Shown piece by piece: positions 47,304-56,949 of a stretch of DNA of 64,000 nt. The DNA comes from Mesorhizobium sp. 131-2-1. Lineage in GTDB: Bacteria > Pseudomonadota > Alphaproteobacteria > Rhizobiales > Rhizobiaceae. The stretch is taken from positions 3,410,501-3,474,500 of the forward strand of contig NZ_AP023247.1 of NCBI RefSeq assembly GCF_016756535.1. Direction: 5' to 3'. A program made the position numbers and the translations under genes. The notes under the pieces are model-generated. The model worked only from the letters and a program-made list of their open reading frames with translations, had not been told where the DNA came from and did no database searches. Positions within the stretch are counted from its first letter, which is position 1; every line of letters begins with the position of its first letter.

Positions 47304-48155
47304 TCACTGCCCTAGGAATTTCCTCGCCGCATAGAGGCTCACCGCCGCGGCATTCGACACGTTGAGCGAGCGGATGGCGCCGGGCATGTCGAGGCGGGCG
47401 AGCGCGGTCACCGTCTCGCGCGTCTTCTGGCGCAGGCCCTTGCCCTCGGCGCCCAGCACCAGCGCGATCTTGTCGCCGGCGAATGTCTTCTCCAACTCCG
47501 CCGGACCGTCCGAATCGAGGCCGATGGTCTGGAAGCCGGCTTCGTGCAACTGGCCGAGCGCGTCGGCGAGGTTCTTGACCTCGATCTGGTCGATATGTTC
47601 CAGCGCCCCTGACGCCGATTTCGCCAGCACGCCGGACTCCTGCGGGCTGTGGCGGGCCGTGGTGATCAGCGCGCCGGCGCCGAAGGCGACGGCTGAGCGC
47701 AGGATCGCGCCGACATTGTGCGGGTCGGTGACCTGGTCGAGGACCAGCACAAGCCTTGTGTCGCCGAGCGCATCGAGGCGCTTGGCCTTCAGCGGCTCCG
47801 CCTCGATCAGCACGCCCTGATGCACGGCATCCGATCCGGTGATCCTGTCGATGTCCTTCGGCTCGACCAGTTCGGCCTTGAAGGACAGGGCGCCAAGGTC
47901 GGCGATCGCCAGCCGCTCGGCGGCGTTGCGCGTCACCAGCATGTTTCTGATCTTGCGCCGGGGATTATCGAGCGCCGCCCGCACGGTGTGCAGGCCATAG
48001 AGCCGCACCAGGCCGTCGGCCGGGGATTCGCCCGGCGGCACCGGCTGGCGCGGCCGGAATGCGGGCGCGCCGCCGGCCTTCTGGTCGCGATGTGCGCGGC
48101 GCAGCTTGGCGTAATGGGTGTCTTTCGGAGTGCCGGGCTTGTTGTCTTTGCTCAT
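47304..48155 (-). CDS. rlmB: 23S rRNA 2'-O-methyltransferase, TrmH/SpoU family
   Basis: Methylates a 23S rRNA guanosine ribose (G2251 in E. coli). 283 residues: a basic N-terminal extension, a substrate-binding domain (RLYGLHTVRAALDNPRRKI), then the SPOUT domain with motif 1 DPHNVGAILRSAVAFGA, motif 2 IALVLGAEGKGLR and motif 3 IRSLNVSNAAAVSLY. The trefoil knot lies in motifs 2-3. The exact target is assigned by family likeness. Confidence 0.9.
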   Translation of the reverse strand: MSKDNKPGTPKDTHYAKLRRAHRDQKAGGAPAFRPRQPVPPGESPADGLVRLYGLHTVRAALDNPRRKIRNMLVTRNAAERLAIADLGALSFKAELVEPKDIDRITGSDAVHQGVLIEAEPLKAKRLDALGDTRLVLVLDQVTDPHNVGAILRSAVAFGAGALITTARHSPQESGVLAKSASGALEHIDQIEVKNLADALGQLHEAGFQTIGLDSDGPAELEKTFAGDKIALVLGAEGKGLRQKTRETVTALARLDMPGAIRSLNVSNAAAVSLYAARKFLGQ

Positions 48156-48368
48156 GGCGGGCTTCTATAGCCGTGTCGTCGGGCCATTGATACTGGCAGA
48201 AAACCGGCTTGTCGGGGATGCTGTCAAATTCAGCGCATTTTGCCGGGAGGTTGCGGTTGACACCCACCAACCTTGCCGCCATAAGGCGCTTCGCTGATTT
48301 CGGAGAAGACTTCTACTCGGGCTCCGGATCGGCGTGAATGCCTCGTTGCATGGCTCCGGCGGCAGACT

Positions 48369-48453
48369 GGAGAGGTGCCCGAGTGGTTAAAGGGGACGGA
48401 CTGTAAATCCGTTGGCTTAGCCTACGTTGGTTCGAATCCAACCCTCTCCACCA
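48369..48453 (+). tRNA. tRNA-Tyr(GUA)
   Basis: 85 bases including encoded CCA: acceptor GGAGAGG/CCTCTCC, anticodon arm ACGGA-CTGTAAA-TCCGT (GTA), a long class II variable arm, and T arm GTTGGTTCGAATCCAAC. Confidence 0.97.
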
Positions 48454-48541
48454 CTGCCGGCCCGGAAGCCCTGAAACGCAAAGCATCGGACCGAAAAGTG
48501 CATGGCGCTTTTCGGGTGAATCCGATACTGCATTGAAAGGC

Positions 48542-48615
48542 GCGGGTATAGCTCAGTGGTAGAGCAGCAGCCTTCCAAGCTGAATATGCGGGTTCGATTC
48601 CCGCTACCCGCTCCA
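48542..48615 (+). tRNA. tRNA-Gly(UCC)
   Basis: 74 bases including CCA: acceptor GCGGGTA/TACCCGC, anticodon arm with loop CTTCCAA (TCC), T arm GCGGGTTCGATTCCCGC. It follows tRNA-Tyr by 88 bases, as in the classical tyr-gly-tuf order. Confidence 0.97.
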
Positions 48616-48692
48616 GATTTCCAGCCCGCATAAAAAGTCACGCGGAAGTGCCGCGCAGCAAATCCTCGAAGTCAAACGCTTGGCTGCTTGGC

Positions 48693-49580
48693 CTAGGCAA
48701 CCACCATCAGCCGCCGCTTCCTTTCATCGAGCGAGACGATGGCAAGGCCGCTGGCCACCACCAGCAGGATGCCGCAGACGGCAAGCGCGTTCGGAAGCTG
48801 GCCGAACACCAGCAGGCCGGAGATGACCGCCCAGACGGTGAAGCAATAGTAGAACGGCGCCACCGCGCTCGTCGGCCCGACGCGATAGGCCATGAAGATG
48901 AAGAAATGGCCGAAGATCAGGAACAGGCCGGCGCCTGCGATCAGCATGAGGTGACGGGGTTCCGGCATCACCCAGGGCTCGGAAACGAGATGCGCGATGC
49001 CTGAGCCGGCCAGCACGACCACGACGGCGGAAATGGCGACGATCATGCCTGGAACGTCAGCGCCGACCTTGCGCCCGGCGAGGTCGCGGGCGGCCGACAG
49101 GACCGCATTGCCGAGCGCCAGCAAGGCATAGACCGAAATCCCTTGCATCGTCGGCTGCGCCACCATGACGGCGCCGATGAAGCCGACGCCAATCAGCGCC
49201 ACGCGCGCTCCGCCGATCCGTTCGCCGAAAAGTATCGCGGAGCCGACCAGCATCAGCAGCGGGGTGATCTGCCCGAGCGCCGTCGAGTCGGCGATCTGCA
49301 TGTTGGCGAGCGCCACGACGTAGCAGAGGATCGCCGCCAGCTCGAGCAGGTTGCGGCGCAGGACCTTTCTTTCGAAGATCAAAGGGATCTGCCTGGCGTA
49401 GCCGAGCAGGACAAGCAGCGGAAGCCCCCAGAGCGCGGCGGCGATGCCGCGCAGGAACAGAACCTCGTAGGGCGGCAGGCCGACGGTGGCGAGTTTCATC
49501 ATGGTATCGTTGACCAGGTAGGACCCGGTCGAGACGACCATGAACAGCGGACCGCGGATGTTTGTCGGGATGAACTGCAT
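48693..49580 (-). CDS. EamA-family (DMT superfamily) transporter
   Basis: 295 residues, about ten hydrophobic spans in two EamA repeats (about 10-135 and 150-285). Landmarks: LPPYEVLFLRGIAAALWGLP in repeat 1, QIADSTALGQITPLLMLVGSAI, and GPTSAVAPFYYCFTVWAVISG in repeat 2. It exports or imports a small metabolite, substrate unknown. It reads against the translation genes and separates tRNA-Gly from tuf. Confidence 0.9.
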   Translation of the reverse strand: MQFIPTNIRGPLFMVVSTGSYLVNDTMMKLATVGLPPYEVLFLRGIAAALWGLPLLVLLGYARQIPLIFERKVLRRNLLELAAILCYVVALANMQIADSTALGQITPLLMLVGSAILFGERIGGARVALIGVGFIGAVMVAQPTMQGISVYALLALGNAVLSAARDLAGRKVGADVPGMIVAISAVVVVLAGSGIAHLVSEPWVMPEPRHLMLIAGAGLFLIFGHFFIFMAYRVGPTSAVAPFYYCFTVWAVISGLLVFGQLPNALAVCGILLVVASGLAIVSLDERKRRLMVVA

Positions 49581-49820
49581 CGAGCGAAGAGATCAGAGCG
49601 ATGCCGCGGCGGCAATGGGCCAGCCGCCGAGCCGGCTTTCGCCCATTTCATTTTCCGCCGCACCTCCCTATATCCAGGCCACATCCCCCCTGAAATCGGA
49701 TCATGGGTTCTGACCGAGCCGGCGCGCTCAGCCACAAGGCACTTGTGTTTTTCAGCCGTTGTCGCTAATCGCCCCGCATTCGATTGAACTGAAAGTCCAG
49801 GCCGTCCAAGGAAAGAGACT

Positions 49821-50996
49821 ATGGCAAAAGGTAAATTCGAGCGCACCAAGCCGCATGTGAACATTGGCACGATCGGCCACGTCGATCATGGCAAGACGTC
49901 GCTGACGGCGGCGATCACGAAGTATTTTGGCGAATACAAGCGCTATGACCAGATCGACGCAGCGCCGGAAGAGAAGGCGCGCGGCATCACCATTTCGACG
50001 GCGCACGTCGAGTACGAGACGGCCAACCGTCACTATGCCCACGTCGACTGCCCCGGCCACGCCGACTATGTGAAGAACATGATCACCGGCGCCGCGCAGA
50101 TGGACGGCGCGATCCTGGTGGTTTCGGCCGCCGACGGCCCGATGCCGCAGACCCGCGAGCACATCCTGCTCGCCCGCCAGGTCGGCGTGCCGTCGATCGT
50201 GGTGTTCCTGAACAAGGTCGACCAGGTCGACGACGCCGAGCTGCTCGAGCTGGTCGAGCTCGAGGTTCGCGAGCTCTTGACCAAGAACGAGTTCCCCGGC
50301 GACGACATTCCGATCGTCAAGGGTTCGGCGCTGGCCGCACTTGAGGATTCGAACAAGACCATCGGCGAGGACGCGATCCGCGAGCTGATGGCGCAGGTCG
50401 ACGCCTACATCCCGACGCCGGTTCGTCCGCTGGACAAGCCGTTCCTGATGCCGATCGAAGACGTGTTCTCGATCTCGGGCCGCGGCACGGTCGTGACCGG
50501 CCGCGTCGAGCGCGGCGTGGTCAAGGTCGGCGAGGAACTCGAGATCGTCGGCATCCGTCCGACGACCAAGACGACCTGCACGGGCGTCGAGATGTTCCGC
50601 AAGCTGCTCGACCAGGGCCAGGCCGGCGACAACATCGGCGCGCTGCTGCGCGGCGTCGACCGTGAAGGCGTCGAGCGCGGCCAGGTCCTGGCCAAGCCGG
50701 GCTCGGTGAAGCCGCACAAGAAGTTCGTGGCCGAAGCCTACATCCTGACCAAGGACGAGGGCGGCCGCCACACGCCGTTCTTCACCAACTACCGTCCGCA
50801 GTTCTACTTCCGCACCACCGACGTGACCGGCATCGTGACGCTGCCGGCGGGCACCGAGATGGTGATGCCTGGCGACAACATCACGGTCGACGTCGAGCTG
50901 ATCGTGCCGATCGCCATGGAAGAGAAGCTGCGCTTCGCCATCCGTGAAGGCGGCCGCACCGTCGGTGCCGGCATCGTCGTCACCATCAAAGAATAA
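49821..50996 (+). CDS. tuf: Elongation factor Tu
   Basis: Delivers aminoacyl-tRNA to the ribosome. 391 residues. G1 [10 protein letters not shown]2 in the RGITIS region, G3 DCPGHADY, G4 NKVDQVDD, G5 GSALAAL; domains 2 and 3 follow ([21 protein letters not shown]). The ATG follows GGAAAGAGACT. In this order it corresponds to tufB of E. coli; a second copy near fusA would lie elsewhere. Confidence 0.98.
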   Translation: MAKGKFERTKPHVNIGTIGHVDHGKTSLTAAITKYFGEYKRYDQIDAAPEEKARGITISTAHVEYETANRHYAHVDCPGHADYVKNMITGAAQMDGAILVVSAADGPMPQTREHILLARQVGVPSIVVFLNKVDQVDDAELLELVELEVRELLTKNEFPGDDIPIVKGSALAALEDSNKTIGEDAIRELMAQVDAYIPTPVRPLDKPFLMPIEDVFSISGRGTVVTGRVERGVVKVGEELEIVGIRPTTKTTCTGVEMFRKLLDQGQAGDNIGALLRGVDREGVERGQVLAKPGSVKPHKKFVAEAYILTKDEGGRHTPFFTNYRPQFYFRTTDVTGIVTLPAGTEMVMPGDNITVDVELIVPIAMEEKLRFAIREGGRTVGAGIVVTIKE

Positions 50997-51025
50997 TCGA
51001 TCCGGCATTCGCCGGTTCGAACAGG

Positions 51026-51058
51026 AAAGGGCGGTCTTCGGGCCGCCCTTTTTCGTTT
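51026..51058 (+). terminator. Intrinsic terminator after tuf
   Basis: AAAGGGCGG (51026-51034) pairs with CCGCCCTTT (51043-51051) and is followed by TTCGTTTT. Confidence 0.88.
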
Positions 51059-51158
51059 TACGCCTGTGCGAGCTGCTATTGTTTACCGAGCGACCTCAAG
51101 CCTGTTGCAAGCTTCGGCGCCGCAACTAGTATAGGTTGCATCAAGGGGCTGGCTGGAC

Positions 51159-52829
51159 GTGGTTGTAGGGCGTCGTTTATCGGGACAGGCATGGTGGTCA
51201 CTGGGGCTGGTCTGCCTGGTGCTGCTGCTTGTCTTGGGCAATGCCAGCCTCGCCGCCGGCGCTAAAAAGTCCGAGTCCGATCGCGGTCCGCCGATGCGCT
51301 TCGTTGTCGTGCGCAGCAACTCCGTGGGGTGCGAACCAAACTGTCCCGAGTGGATTTCGGCGGAAGGCACGATCGAAGCCGGCACGCCGGCGCTGCTCAA
51401 GCGCATGCTCAAGCGGCTTGGCGGGCGAAAGCTGCCGATCGTGGTGGATTCGCCCGGCGGCAATGTCGACGCGGCGCTGACGCTCGGCCGGCTGATCCGC
51501 AAAAGCGGGCTGGACATCGCGGTCGGCAAGACCTGGTTCGACGGCTGCATGCCGGACGACAGGGATTGCGCCGGCAACAAGGGCAGGGGCGCCGACTATT
51601 TCGGCGAACCCTATGCCAGCGGCGCCATCTGCAATTCCGCCTGTCCGCTGATGTTTGCCGGCGGCGTGCGCCGCGTGGTCGGCGAATGGGCGTATCTCGG
51701 CGTGCACCAGATCACCACGACCTACACAAAGACGAAACTGCTCTACCGGACCACATACAAGGTGGTGAACGGCAAGAAGAAGGTCATCAGCACGAAGGTC
51801 GTCAGCCGCAAGAATGCCGGCAGCTACAAAACCTACGAGATGAGCAAGGCGGTGGAAAAGAGGCTGGTCGCCTATTTCCGCGAGATGGGCGTCGGCGAGG
51901 GCGTGCTCACGACGATGAAGAACACGCCGGCCAGCGATATCCATCAGCTGGTCCTCGAAAACATGCTGCGGATGAACCTCGTCACCAGCATGGATTCGGT
52001 CGACCTCCTCGCCGCCGCCGCCATCTGCAAGGCGAGGCCGGCCCCGGCAAATTGCCGTGAGATACCAGGAAACAAGGATGCGGCGCCGGCCGCCACCGTG
52101 GCCGCCGCGGCCGAGCCGGCACCTGCCACGACGGCCAGGCCGGAGATCGTCAAGCGCGACGAGGACATGCGCTTCGTCGTGGTTCGCGGCAGCAATCCGC
52201 TCTGCAATCCAGATTGCCCGGAGTGGATCTCGGCCGAAGGCACGATCACCGCTTACACGCCGGAGCGGCTGCGTGACATGCTCGATGGCATCGGCGGGCG
52301 CAGGCTGCCCCTGGTGATAAGCTCGCCGGGCGGCGACGTTCAGGGAGCGCTCGCGACCGGCCGGCTGATCCGCGAGCACAAGCTCGACGTCGCCATTGCG
52401 CGGACCGATTTCGTCGGCTGCGATTTGACGGCGCTTGATTGCGCGGCCGATAGCGAGGCTCGCGCCGGGCTCACCGTCGATGCCGAAGGCGTGTGCGATT
52501 CAGCCTGTGCGATCCTGCTTGCCGGCGGTGTCCGCCGGCTTGTCGGTCCGCGGGCACGGCTCAGCGTGCATTCGCTGGGGATGGAGAAAGAGGTCAAGGC
52601 CTATCTGGACGACATGGCCATCGGCCGAGGGCTGTTCAACGCCATTCAGCTGTTTGCAACCGAGCGTCGGCTCGAACCGGCGACCATGCTGAGGTTCGGC
52701 GTGACGACGGGGCCGCAATCGGTCGACGCGCTGACCGGCGCCACCATCTGCGCCGCGACGCCGAAGCCCGAGAACTGCCGCGTGGCGCCGTCGCCCAATG
52801 CCCAGGCAGACGCGCCAGCCAAATTGTAG
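51159..52829 (+). CDS. Exported protein with two tandem ClpP-like domains
   Basis: 556 residues starting with GTG. Residues 10-33 are a signal peptide or anchor. Two homologous units follow, about 46-310 and 338-540, each opening MRFVVVR, then CPEWISAEGTI, then IVVDSPGGNVDAALTLGRLI or LVISSPGGDVQGALATGRLI. Each has a CNSACPLMFAGGVRR or CDSACAILLAGGVRR block with a serine at the ClpP nucleophile position, and a histidine in LGVHQI or LSVHSL. This is the ClpP/crotonase fold in an exported setting. The units are joined by an Ala/Pro linker. The first unit has a basic insert. Activity is unproven. Confidence 0.78.
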   Translation: MVVGRRLSGQAWWSLGLVCLVLLLVLGNASLAAGAKKSESDRGPPMRFVVVRSNSVGCEPNCPEWISAEGTIEAGTPALLKRMLKRLGGRKLPIVVDSPGGNVDAALTLGRLIRKSGLDIAVGKTWFDGCMPDDRDCAGNKGRGADYFGEPYASGAICNSACPLMFAGGVRRVVGEWAYLGVHQITTTYTKTKLLYRTTYKVVNGKKKVISTKVVSRKNAGSYKTYEMSKAVEKRLVAYFREMGVGEGVLTTMKNTPASDIHQLVLENMLRMNLVTSMDSVDLLAAAAICKARPAPANCREIPGNKDAAPAATVAAAAEPAPATTARPEIVKRDEDMRFVVVRGSNPLCNPDCPEWISAEGTITAYTPERLRDMLDGIGGRRLPLVISSPGGDVQGALATGRLIREHKLDVAIARTDFVGCDLTALDCAADSEARAGLTVDAEGVCDSACAILLAGGVRRLVGPRARLSVHSLGMEKEVKAYLDDMAIGRGLFNAIQLFATERRLEPATMLRFGVTTGPQSVDALTGATICAATPKPENCRVAPSPNAQADAPAKL

Positions 52830-52909
52830 CCATCAACTGGCCATCGAGGCAGGTTGAGCCGCCTTCGATCTTTCCGCTATCGTGCGTGGCAATCGACAGG
52901 CGAGGATCG

Positions 52910-53398
52910 ATGATGAACGAGGATACCCCGACACTGTTCGAGTGGGCCGGCGGCGCCGAGGCGCTGAACCGCTTGACGCGGACCTTCTACGACAAGGTGG
53001 CGCGCGATCCGATCGTCGGCCCGGTGTTCAGGCATATGTCGCCGGATCATCCCGCCCATGTCGCGGCCTTCATCGGCGAAGTCTTCGGCGGGCCGAAGAC
53101 CTACAGCGAGAAGTACGGCGGCCATCGCGAGATGGTGATGCATCATCTGGGCAAGCATCTGAGCGAGGAGCAGCGGCGGCGCTGGATCAATCTTCTTGCC
53201 GATGCCGCCGACGAGGTCGGCCTGCCCGACGATCCCGAATTCCGCTCCGCCTTCATGGGCTATGTCGAATGGGGATCGCGGCTGGCCAAGATGAATTCCA
53301 ATCTCGGCGAGACCTGCGACCCCGAGATAGAACCGATGCCGGCCTGGGGCTGGGGCGTGCCGGGCGGACCGTACAAGCCGCCAGCCGGGAAATCGTAA
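52910..53398 (+). CDS. Truncated haemoglobin, group II
   Basis: 162 residues. FEWAGGAEALNRLTRTFYDKV matches the truncated-globin A/B helices, DPIVGPVFRHM follows, and the distal and proximal parts are seen around YGGHREMVMHHLGKHLSEEQRRRW (proximal His in this stretch) with a C-terminal WGWGVPGG extension. It binds haem and oxygen or NO. The ATG is at 52910, with a second one codon later. Confidence 0.88.
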   Translation: MMNEDTPTLFEWAGGAEALNRLTRTFYDKVARDPIVGPVFRHMSPDHPAHVAAFIGEVFGGPKTYSEKYGGHREMVMHHLGKHLSEEQRRRWINLLADAADEVGLPDDPEFRSAFMGYVEWGSRLAKMNSNLGETCDPEIEPMPAWGWGVPGGPYKPPAGKS

Positions 53399-53400
53399 CC

Positions 53401-53955
53401 GTGACGGACCGGGCTCGGAGCCCGATCGTTCGATGGCGGCAGTGGCAAGGGCCTGGCATCGAACATCTGGTGCTGCGGCAGGATTCCGGCGGCATATCGG
53501 CCGAGTCCGTGGCTGTCTCGGCCGACCACGCGCCGTTCGCCGTTCATTACCGGATTGCGTGCCGACCAGACTGGCGCACCAGGGAGGTCGAGGTCGGCCT
53601 CGTCGGCGGCGGGCGTTTCCTGCTCGAGACGGACGGCGTGGGCAACTGGTCGAAGGACGGTGTTCCGGTCCCGGACCTGACCGGCGCGCTGGATCCCGAT
53701 CTCACCGTCACGCCCTTCACCAATACGCTGCCGATCCGGCGGCTGCGGCTGAAGCCTGGCGAAAGCGCCGAGATTGTTGCGGCCTTCATCGAATTGCCGG
53801 AATTGACCATCGTCAAAAGCCCGCAGCGCTACACATGCCTCGATGAGGGCAGGCGCTATCTGTACGAGCCGCTTGCCAGCGGCTTCAGGCGTGAAATCGA
53901 CATCGATGGGGAGGGGCTGGTGATCACCTATCCGGATTTCTGGCAAAGGATATGA
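53401..53955 (+). CDS. Putative glycolipid-binding family protein (DUF1089-type)
   Basis: 184 residues from GTG at 53401, two bases after the haemoglobin stop, so cotranscribed. VRWRQWQGPGIEHLVL at the start, VGLVGGGRFLLETDGVGNW, a PDLTGALDPDLTVTPFTNTLPI core and QRYTCLDEGRRYLYEPL near the end match the glycolipid-binding family. The name comes from a Pfam family; the true ligand is unknown. Confidence 0.8.
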   Translation: MTDRARSPIVRWRQWQGPGIEHLVLRQDSGGISAESVAVSADHAPFAVHYRIACRPDWRTREVEVGLVGGGRFLLETDGVGNWSKDGVPVPDLTGALDPDLTVTPFTNTLPIRRLRLKPGESAEIVAAFIELPELTIVKSPQRYTCLDEGRRYLYEPLASGFRREIDIDGEGLVITYPDFWQRI

Positions 53956-54026
53956 AAGCGGCTAAGACCGCTCTTTACAGAGCGCTCGGAAGCTTTTAGG
54001 AAGCGCCTGCGCCGAAACGCGCGTGT

Positions 54027-54102
<76 letters not shown>

Positions 54103-54469
54103 TTTTCCCGAAATGGCCGGTTTCCATGTCTTCGAAGGCCGCCAGGTCCTTGAAAACCCGTGGGTGGCTTGCCATTTGTCGGGAACTGGGGCATAAGGCG
54201 CTCATAGCCGGGACGGAACGACTGGATGGTTCCGATGCGGCGTTTGGCCATAAAGCGGACACTTGCCACTTGCGTGGATCAAGAATCGGTTTTATGTAGA
54301 CGGAACAGACACGCGACGCGTGGAGCTGGGAAGCCGGCTTTACGCGTCCGATTTGCATGGGCGAAATGGATGCGCTGATTCGGCGCCGACATGAAGTCCG
54401 AGCGGCATGTCCCGGCCTGCGGGATCATCCAGGAGACCCGGCCAACGGGTCTTGAAGACAGAGCGGCAT
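54103..54469. other. Gap between tRNA-Trp and secE
   Basis: About 370 bases with no credible gene. It should hold the secE-nusG promoter unless transcription continues from the tRNA. Confidence 0.45.
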
Positions 54470-54673
54470 ATGGCTTCGAAAACCACAAACCCTTTCACCT
54501 TTCTCCAGCAGGTTCGCGCGGAGACCGCCAAGGTGACCTGGCCGTCGCGACGCGAAACGATGATATCGACGGTGATGGTCCTGGTGTTCGCGGTCATCGC
54601 GATGATCTTTTTCTTCACCGCCGACATAGCCATGGGCTACGCGATCGAGTGGATTCTGGGGCTGGGACGCTAA
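54470..54673 (+). CDS. secE: Preprotein translocase subunit SecE
   Basis: 67 residues, the short one-span form. FLQQVRAETAKVTWPSRRETM is the family signature amphipathic helix, then one span (STVMVLVFAVIAMIFFFTADI). Part of the SecYEG channel in the inner membrane. I chose the ATG at 54470 (MASKTTNPFTF); an earlier in-frame ATG at 54407 adds unlikely residues. Confidence 0.96.
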   Translation: MASKTTNPFTFLQQVRAETAKVTWPSRRETMISTVMVLVFAVIAMIFFFTADIAMGYAIEWILGLGR

Positions 54674-54700
54674 GTCCGGCGATTACGGAGAAGTCGTGAA

Positions 54701-55228
54701 ATGACTGCGCGGTGGTACATCGTCCACGCCTATTCGAACTTTGAGAAGAAGGTCGCCGAGGACATCGAGAACAAGGCCAAGCAGAAGGGCCTGTCCGCTG
54801 ACATCGAGCAGATCGTCGTGCCGACCGAGAAGGTCGTGGAGATACGCCGCGGCCGCAAGGTCGATGCCGAGCGCAAGTTCTTCCCGGGCTATGTGCTGCT
54901 CAAGGCCAACCTGACCGACGCAGTGTTCTCGCTGGTCAAGAACACGCCGAAGGTGACCGGCTTCCTGGGCGACTCCAAGCCCGTGCCGATCACCGAGACC
55001 GAGGCGCAGCGCATCCTGAACCAGGTGCAGGAAGGCGTTGAGCGGCCGAAGCCGTCGGTCACTTTCGAGATCGGCGAGGCGATCCGCGTCTCGGACGGTC
55101 CGTTCGCCTCGTTCAACGGTTTCGTCCAGGAAGTGGACGAGGAGCGGGCGCGGCTCAAGGTGGAAGTTTCGATCTTCGGGCGCGCCGTGCCGGTCGATCT
55201 GGAATTCGGACAGGTCGAAAAGGGCTGA
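54701..55228 (+). CDS. nusG: Transcription elongation/antitermination factor NusG
   Basis: 175 residues. NGN domain: RWYIVHAYSNFEKKVAEDI, FFPGYVLLKANLTD, FLGDSKPVPI. KOW domain at the C-terminus: GEAIRVSDGPFASFNGFVQEVD. It couples RNA polymerase to Rho or the ribosome. Follows secE after 27 bases; GGAG precedes the ATG. Confidence 0.97.
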   Translation: MTARWYIVHAYSNFEKKVAEDIENKAKQKGLSADIEQIVVPTEKVVEIRRGRKVDAERKFFPGYVLLKANLTDAVFSLVKNTPKVTGFLGDSKPVPITETEAQRILNQVQEGVERPKPSVTFEIGEAIRVSDGPFASFNGFVQEVDEERARLKVEVSIFGRAVPVDLEFGQVEKG

Positions 55229-55422
55229 TCCGAATACCCGCGCCGAAAGGCGTCGGGATGCCCTGCGCCGCCACGGCTCAGGGAGGGCGGCGCGAAGATC
55301 GCGCGGCCATGAACGGGTGGGAGGCGAACGCGGCTAAGCCGGCCGCGGGAACCGCACCACCAGACTGCAACCGCCGGTGCTTCCCAGACTGTGGGCCGGC
55401 ATGAGAAAAGGCAGGAATAGAG

Positions 55423-55851
55423 ATGGCTAAGAAAGTTGCAGGCCAGCTCAAGCTCCAGGTTGCCGCGGGCTCGGCTACGCCGTCGCCCCCGATCGGCCCG
55501 GCGCTTGGTCAGCGCGGCATCAACATCATGGAGTTCTGCAAGGCGTTCAACGCGCAGACCCAGGAGCTGGAGAAGGGCTCGCCCATCCCGGTCGTCATCA
55601 CCTACTACCAGGACAAGTCGTTCACCTTCGTCATGAAGACGCCGCCGGTGAGCTACTTCCTGAAGAAGGCCGCCAACCTGAAGTCGGGCTCGAAGGAGCC
55701 GGGCAAGGTCAAGGCCGGCACGATCAGCCGCGACAAGGTGCGCGCGATCGCCGAGCAGAAGATGAAGGACCTGAACGCAAACGACGTCGAAGCGGCCATG
55801 CGCATGGTCGAGGGCTCCGCCCGCTCGATGGGCCTGGAAGTGGTGGGCTGA
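55423..55851 (+). CDS. rplK: Ribosomal protein uL11
   Basis: 142 residues. [23 protein letters not shown] is the conserved proline-rich N-terminus, then FCKAFNAQT and the rRNA-binding C-terminus ([27 protein letters not shown]). It binds the GTPase-associated centre of 23S rRNA. A 194-base G+C-rich leader with no gene lies between nusG and this ATG. Confidence 0.98.
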   Translation: MAKKVAGQLKLQVAAGSATPSPPIGPALGQRGINIMEFCKAFNAQTQELEKGSPIPVVITYYQDKSFTFVMKTPPVSYFLKKAANLKSGSKEPGKVKAGTISRDKVRAIAEQKMKDLNANDVEAAMRMVEGSARSMGLEVVG

Positions 55852-55855
55852 GATC

Positions 55856-56554
55856 ATGGCAAAGATTGCAAAGCGTATCGCCAAGACCCGCGAAGGCATC
55901 GATCCGAACAAGTCCTACGCGCTCTCTGAGGCGCTGAAGCTGCTCAAGGAGCGGTCCACGGTGAAGTTCGACGAGACCATCGAAGTCGCGATGAATCTCG
56001 GCGTCGACCCGCGCCATGCCGACCAGATGGTCCGCGGCGTGGTCAACCTGCCGAACGGCACCGGCCGCTCGGTGCGCGTGGCCGTGTTCGCGCGCGGCGA
56101 CAAGGCCGAGGAAGCCAAGGCCGCCGGCGCCGACATCGTTGGCGCCGAGGATCTGGTCGACATCGTCCAGAAGGGCACGATCGATTTCGATCGCTGCATC
56201 GCCACCCCGGACATGATGCCGCTGGTCGGCCGTCTCGGTAAGGTGCTCGGCCCGCGCGGCATGATGCCGAACCCGAAGGTCGGCACCGTGACCACCGATG
56301 TCGCCGCCGCCGTCAAGGCTTCGAAGGGCGGCGCCGTCGAGTTCCGCGTCGAGAAGGCCGGTATCGTCCAGGCCGGCGTCGGCAAGGTCTCGTTCGACGT
56401 CAAGGCGCTGGAAGAGAATGTGCGCGCCTTCGCCGATGCGGTGAACAAGGCCAAGCCGTCCGGCGCCAAGGGCAACTACGTCAAGAAGGTGTCGGTCACC
56501 TCGACGATGGGCCCCGGCCTCAAGCTCGACATCGCGACGCTCGCCGCGTCCTGA
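55856..56554 (+). CDS. rplA: Ribosomal protein uL1
   Basis: 232 residues, starting four bases after the rplK stop. Signatures: [48 protein letters not shown] and [12 protein letters not shown]. It forms the L1 stalk at the ribosomal E site and in E. coli represses the L11 operon. Confidence 0.98.
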   Translation: MAKIAKRIAKTREGIDPNKSYALSEALKLLKERSTVKFDETIEVAMNLGVDPRHADQMVRGVVNLPNGTGRSVRVAVFARGDKAEEAKAAGADIVGAEDLVDIVQKGTIDFDRCIATPDMMPLVGRLGKVLGPRGMMPNPKVGTVTTDVAAAVKASKGGAVEFRVEKAGIVQAGVGKVSFDVKALEENVRAFADAVNKAKPSGAKGNYVKKVSVTSTMGPGLKLDIATLAAS

Positions 56555-56565
56555 TACGAACTGTT

Positions 56566-56919
56566 CCGATCGGCCGCTAACAGGCCGATCCGCAAAGAAT
56601 TCCGGGCCTCCGATCTGTCGGCGGCCCGGTACCCCGGAGGCCGAAAGGCTTCCGGACATCCTGTCCGAGATTGCAGGCGGCCCAACAGCCTTAATTCATG
56701 TGGGCCTGCATGAGACGGGTGACGACCGGACAAAGGAGCGAGAAGCTCCAATGAAAGGTTCGAACCGTGTTTGCCTTTTGTCTGCGCACCATTCGGCTTG
56801 CCGGTTGGTGTGGCGAAAGGGGGCAGGATCCTCGAGCGTCGTTCGGGAGATCCGTTACTGGATGGCCCGGCCGGCAAAAGGCAACCCGACGCCTGTCCTC
56901 TAAATGGGAATGTTCCCAT
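56566..56919 (+). promoter_or_regulatory. Structured leader upstream of rplJ (probable L10-type leader)
   Basis: About 395 bases between rplA and rplJ with four clear stems: GATCGGCC/GGCCGATC (from 56566), CCGGAGGCC-GAAA-GGCTTCCGG (56634-56655), GGAGC-GAGAA-GCTCC (56735-56749) and ATGGGAA-TG-TTCCCAT (56904-56919). In other bacteria L10(L12)4 binds a leader here to regulate rplJL. That this one works so is inferred from position and structure. Confidence 0.5.
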
Positions 56920-56949
56920 TGATGGGCAGGGGTCAACTGGAGATAGGCA

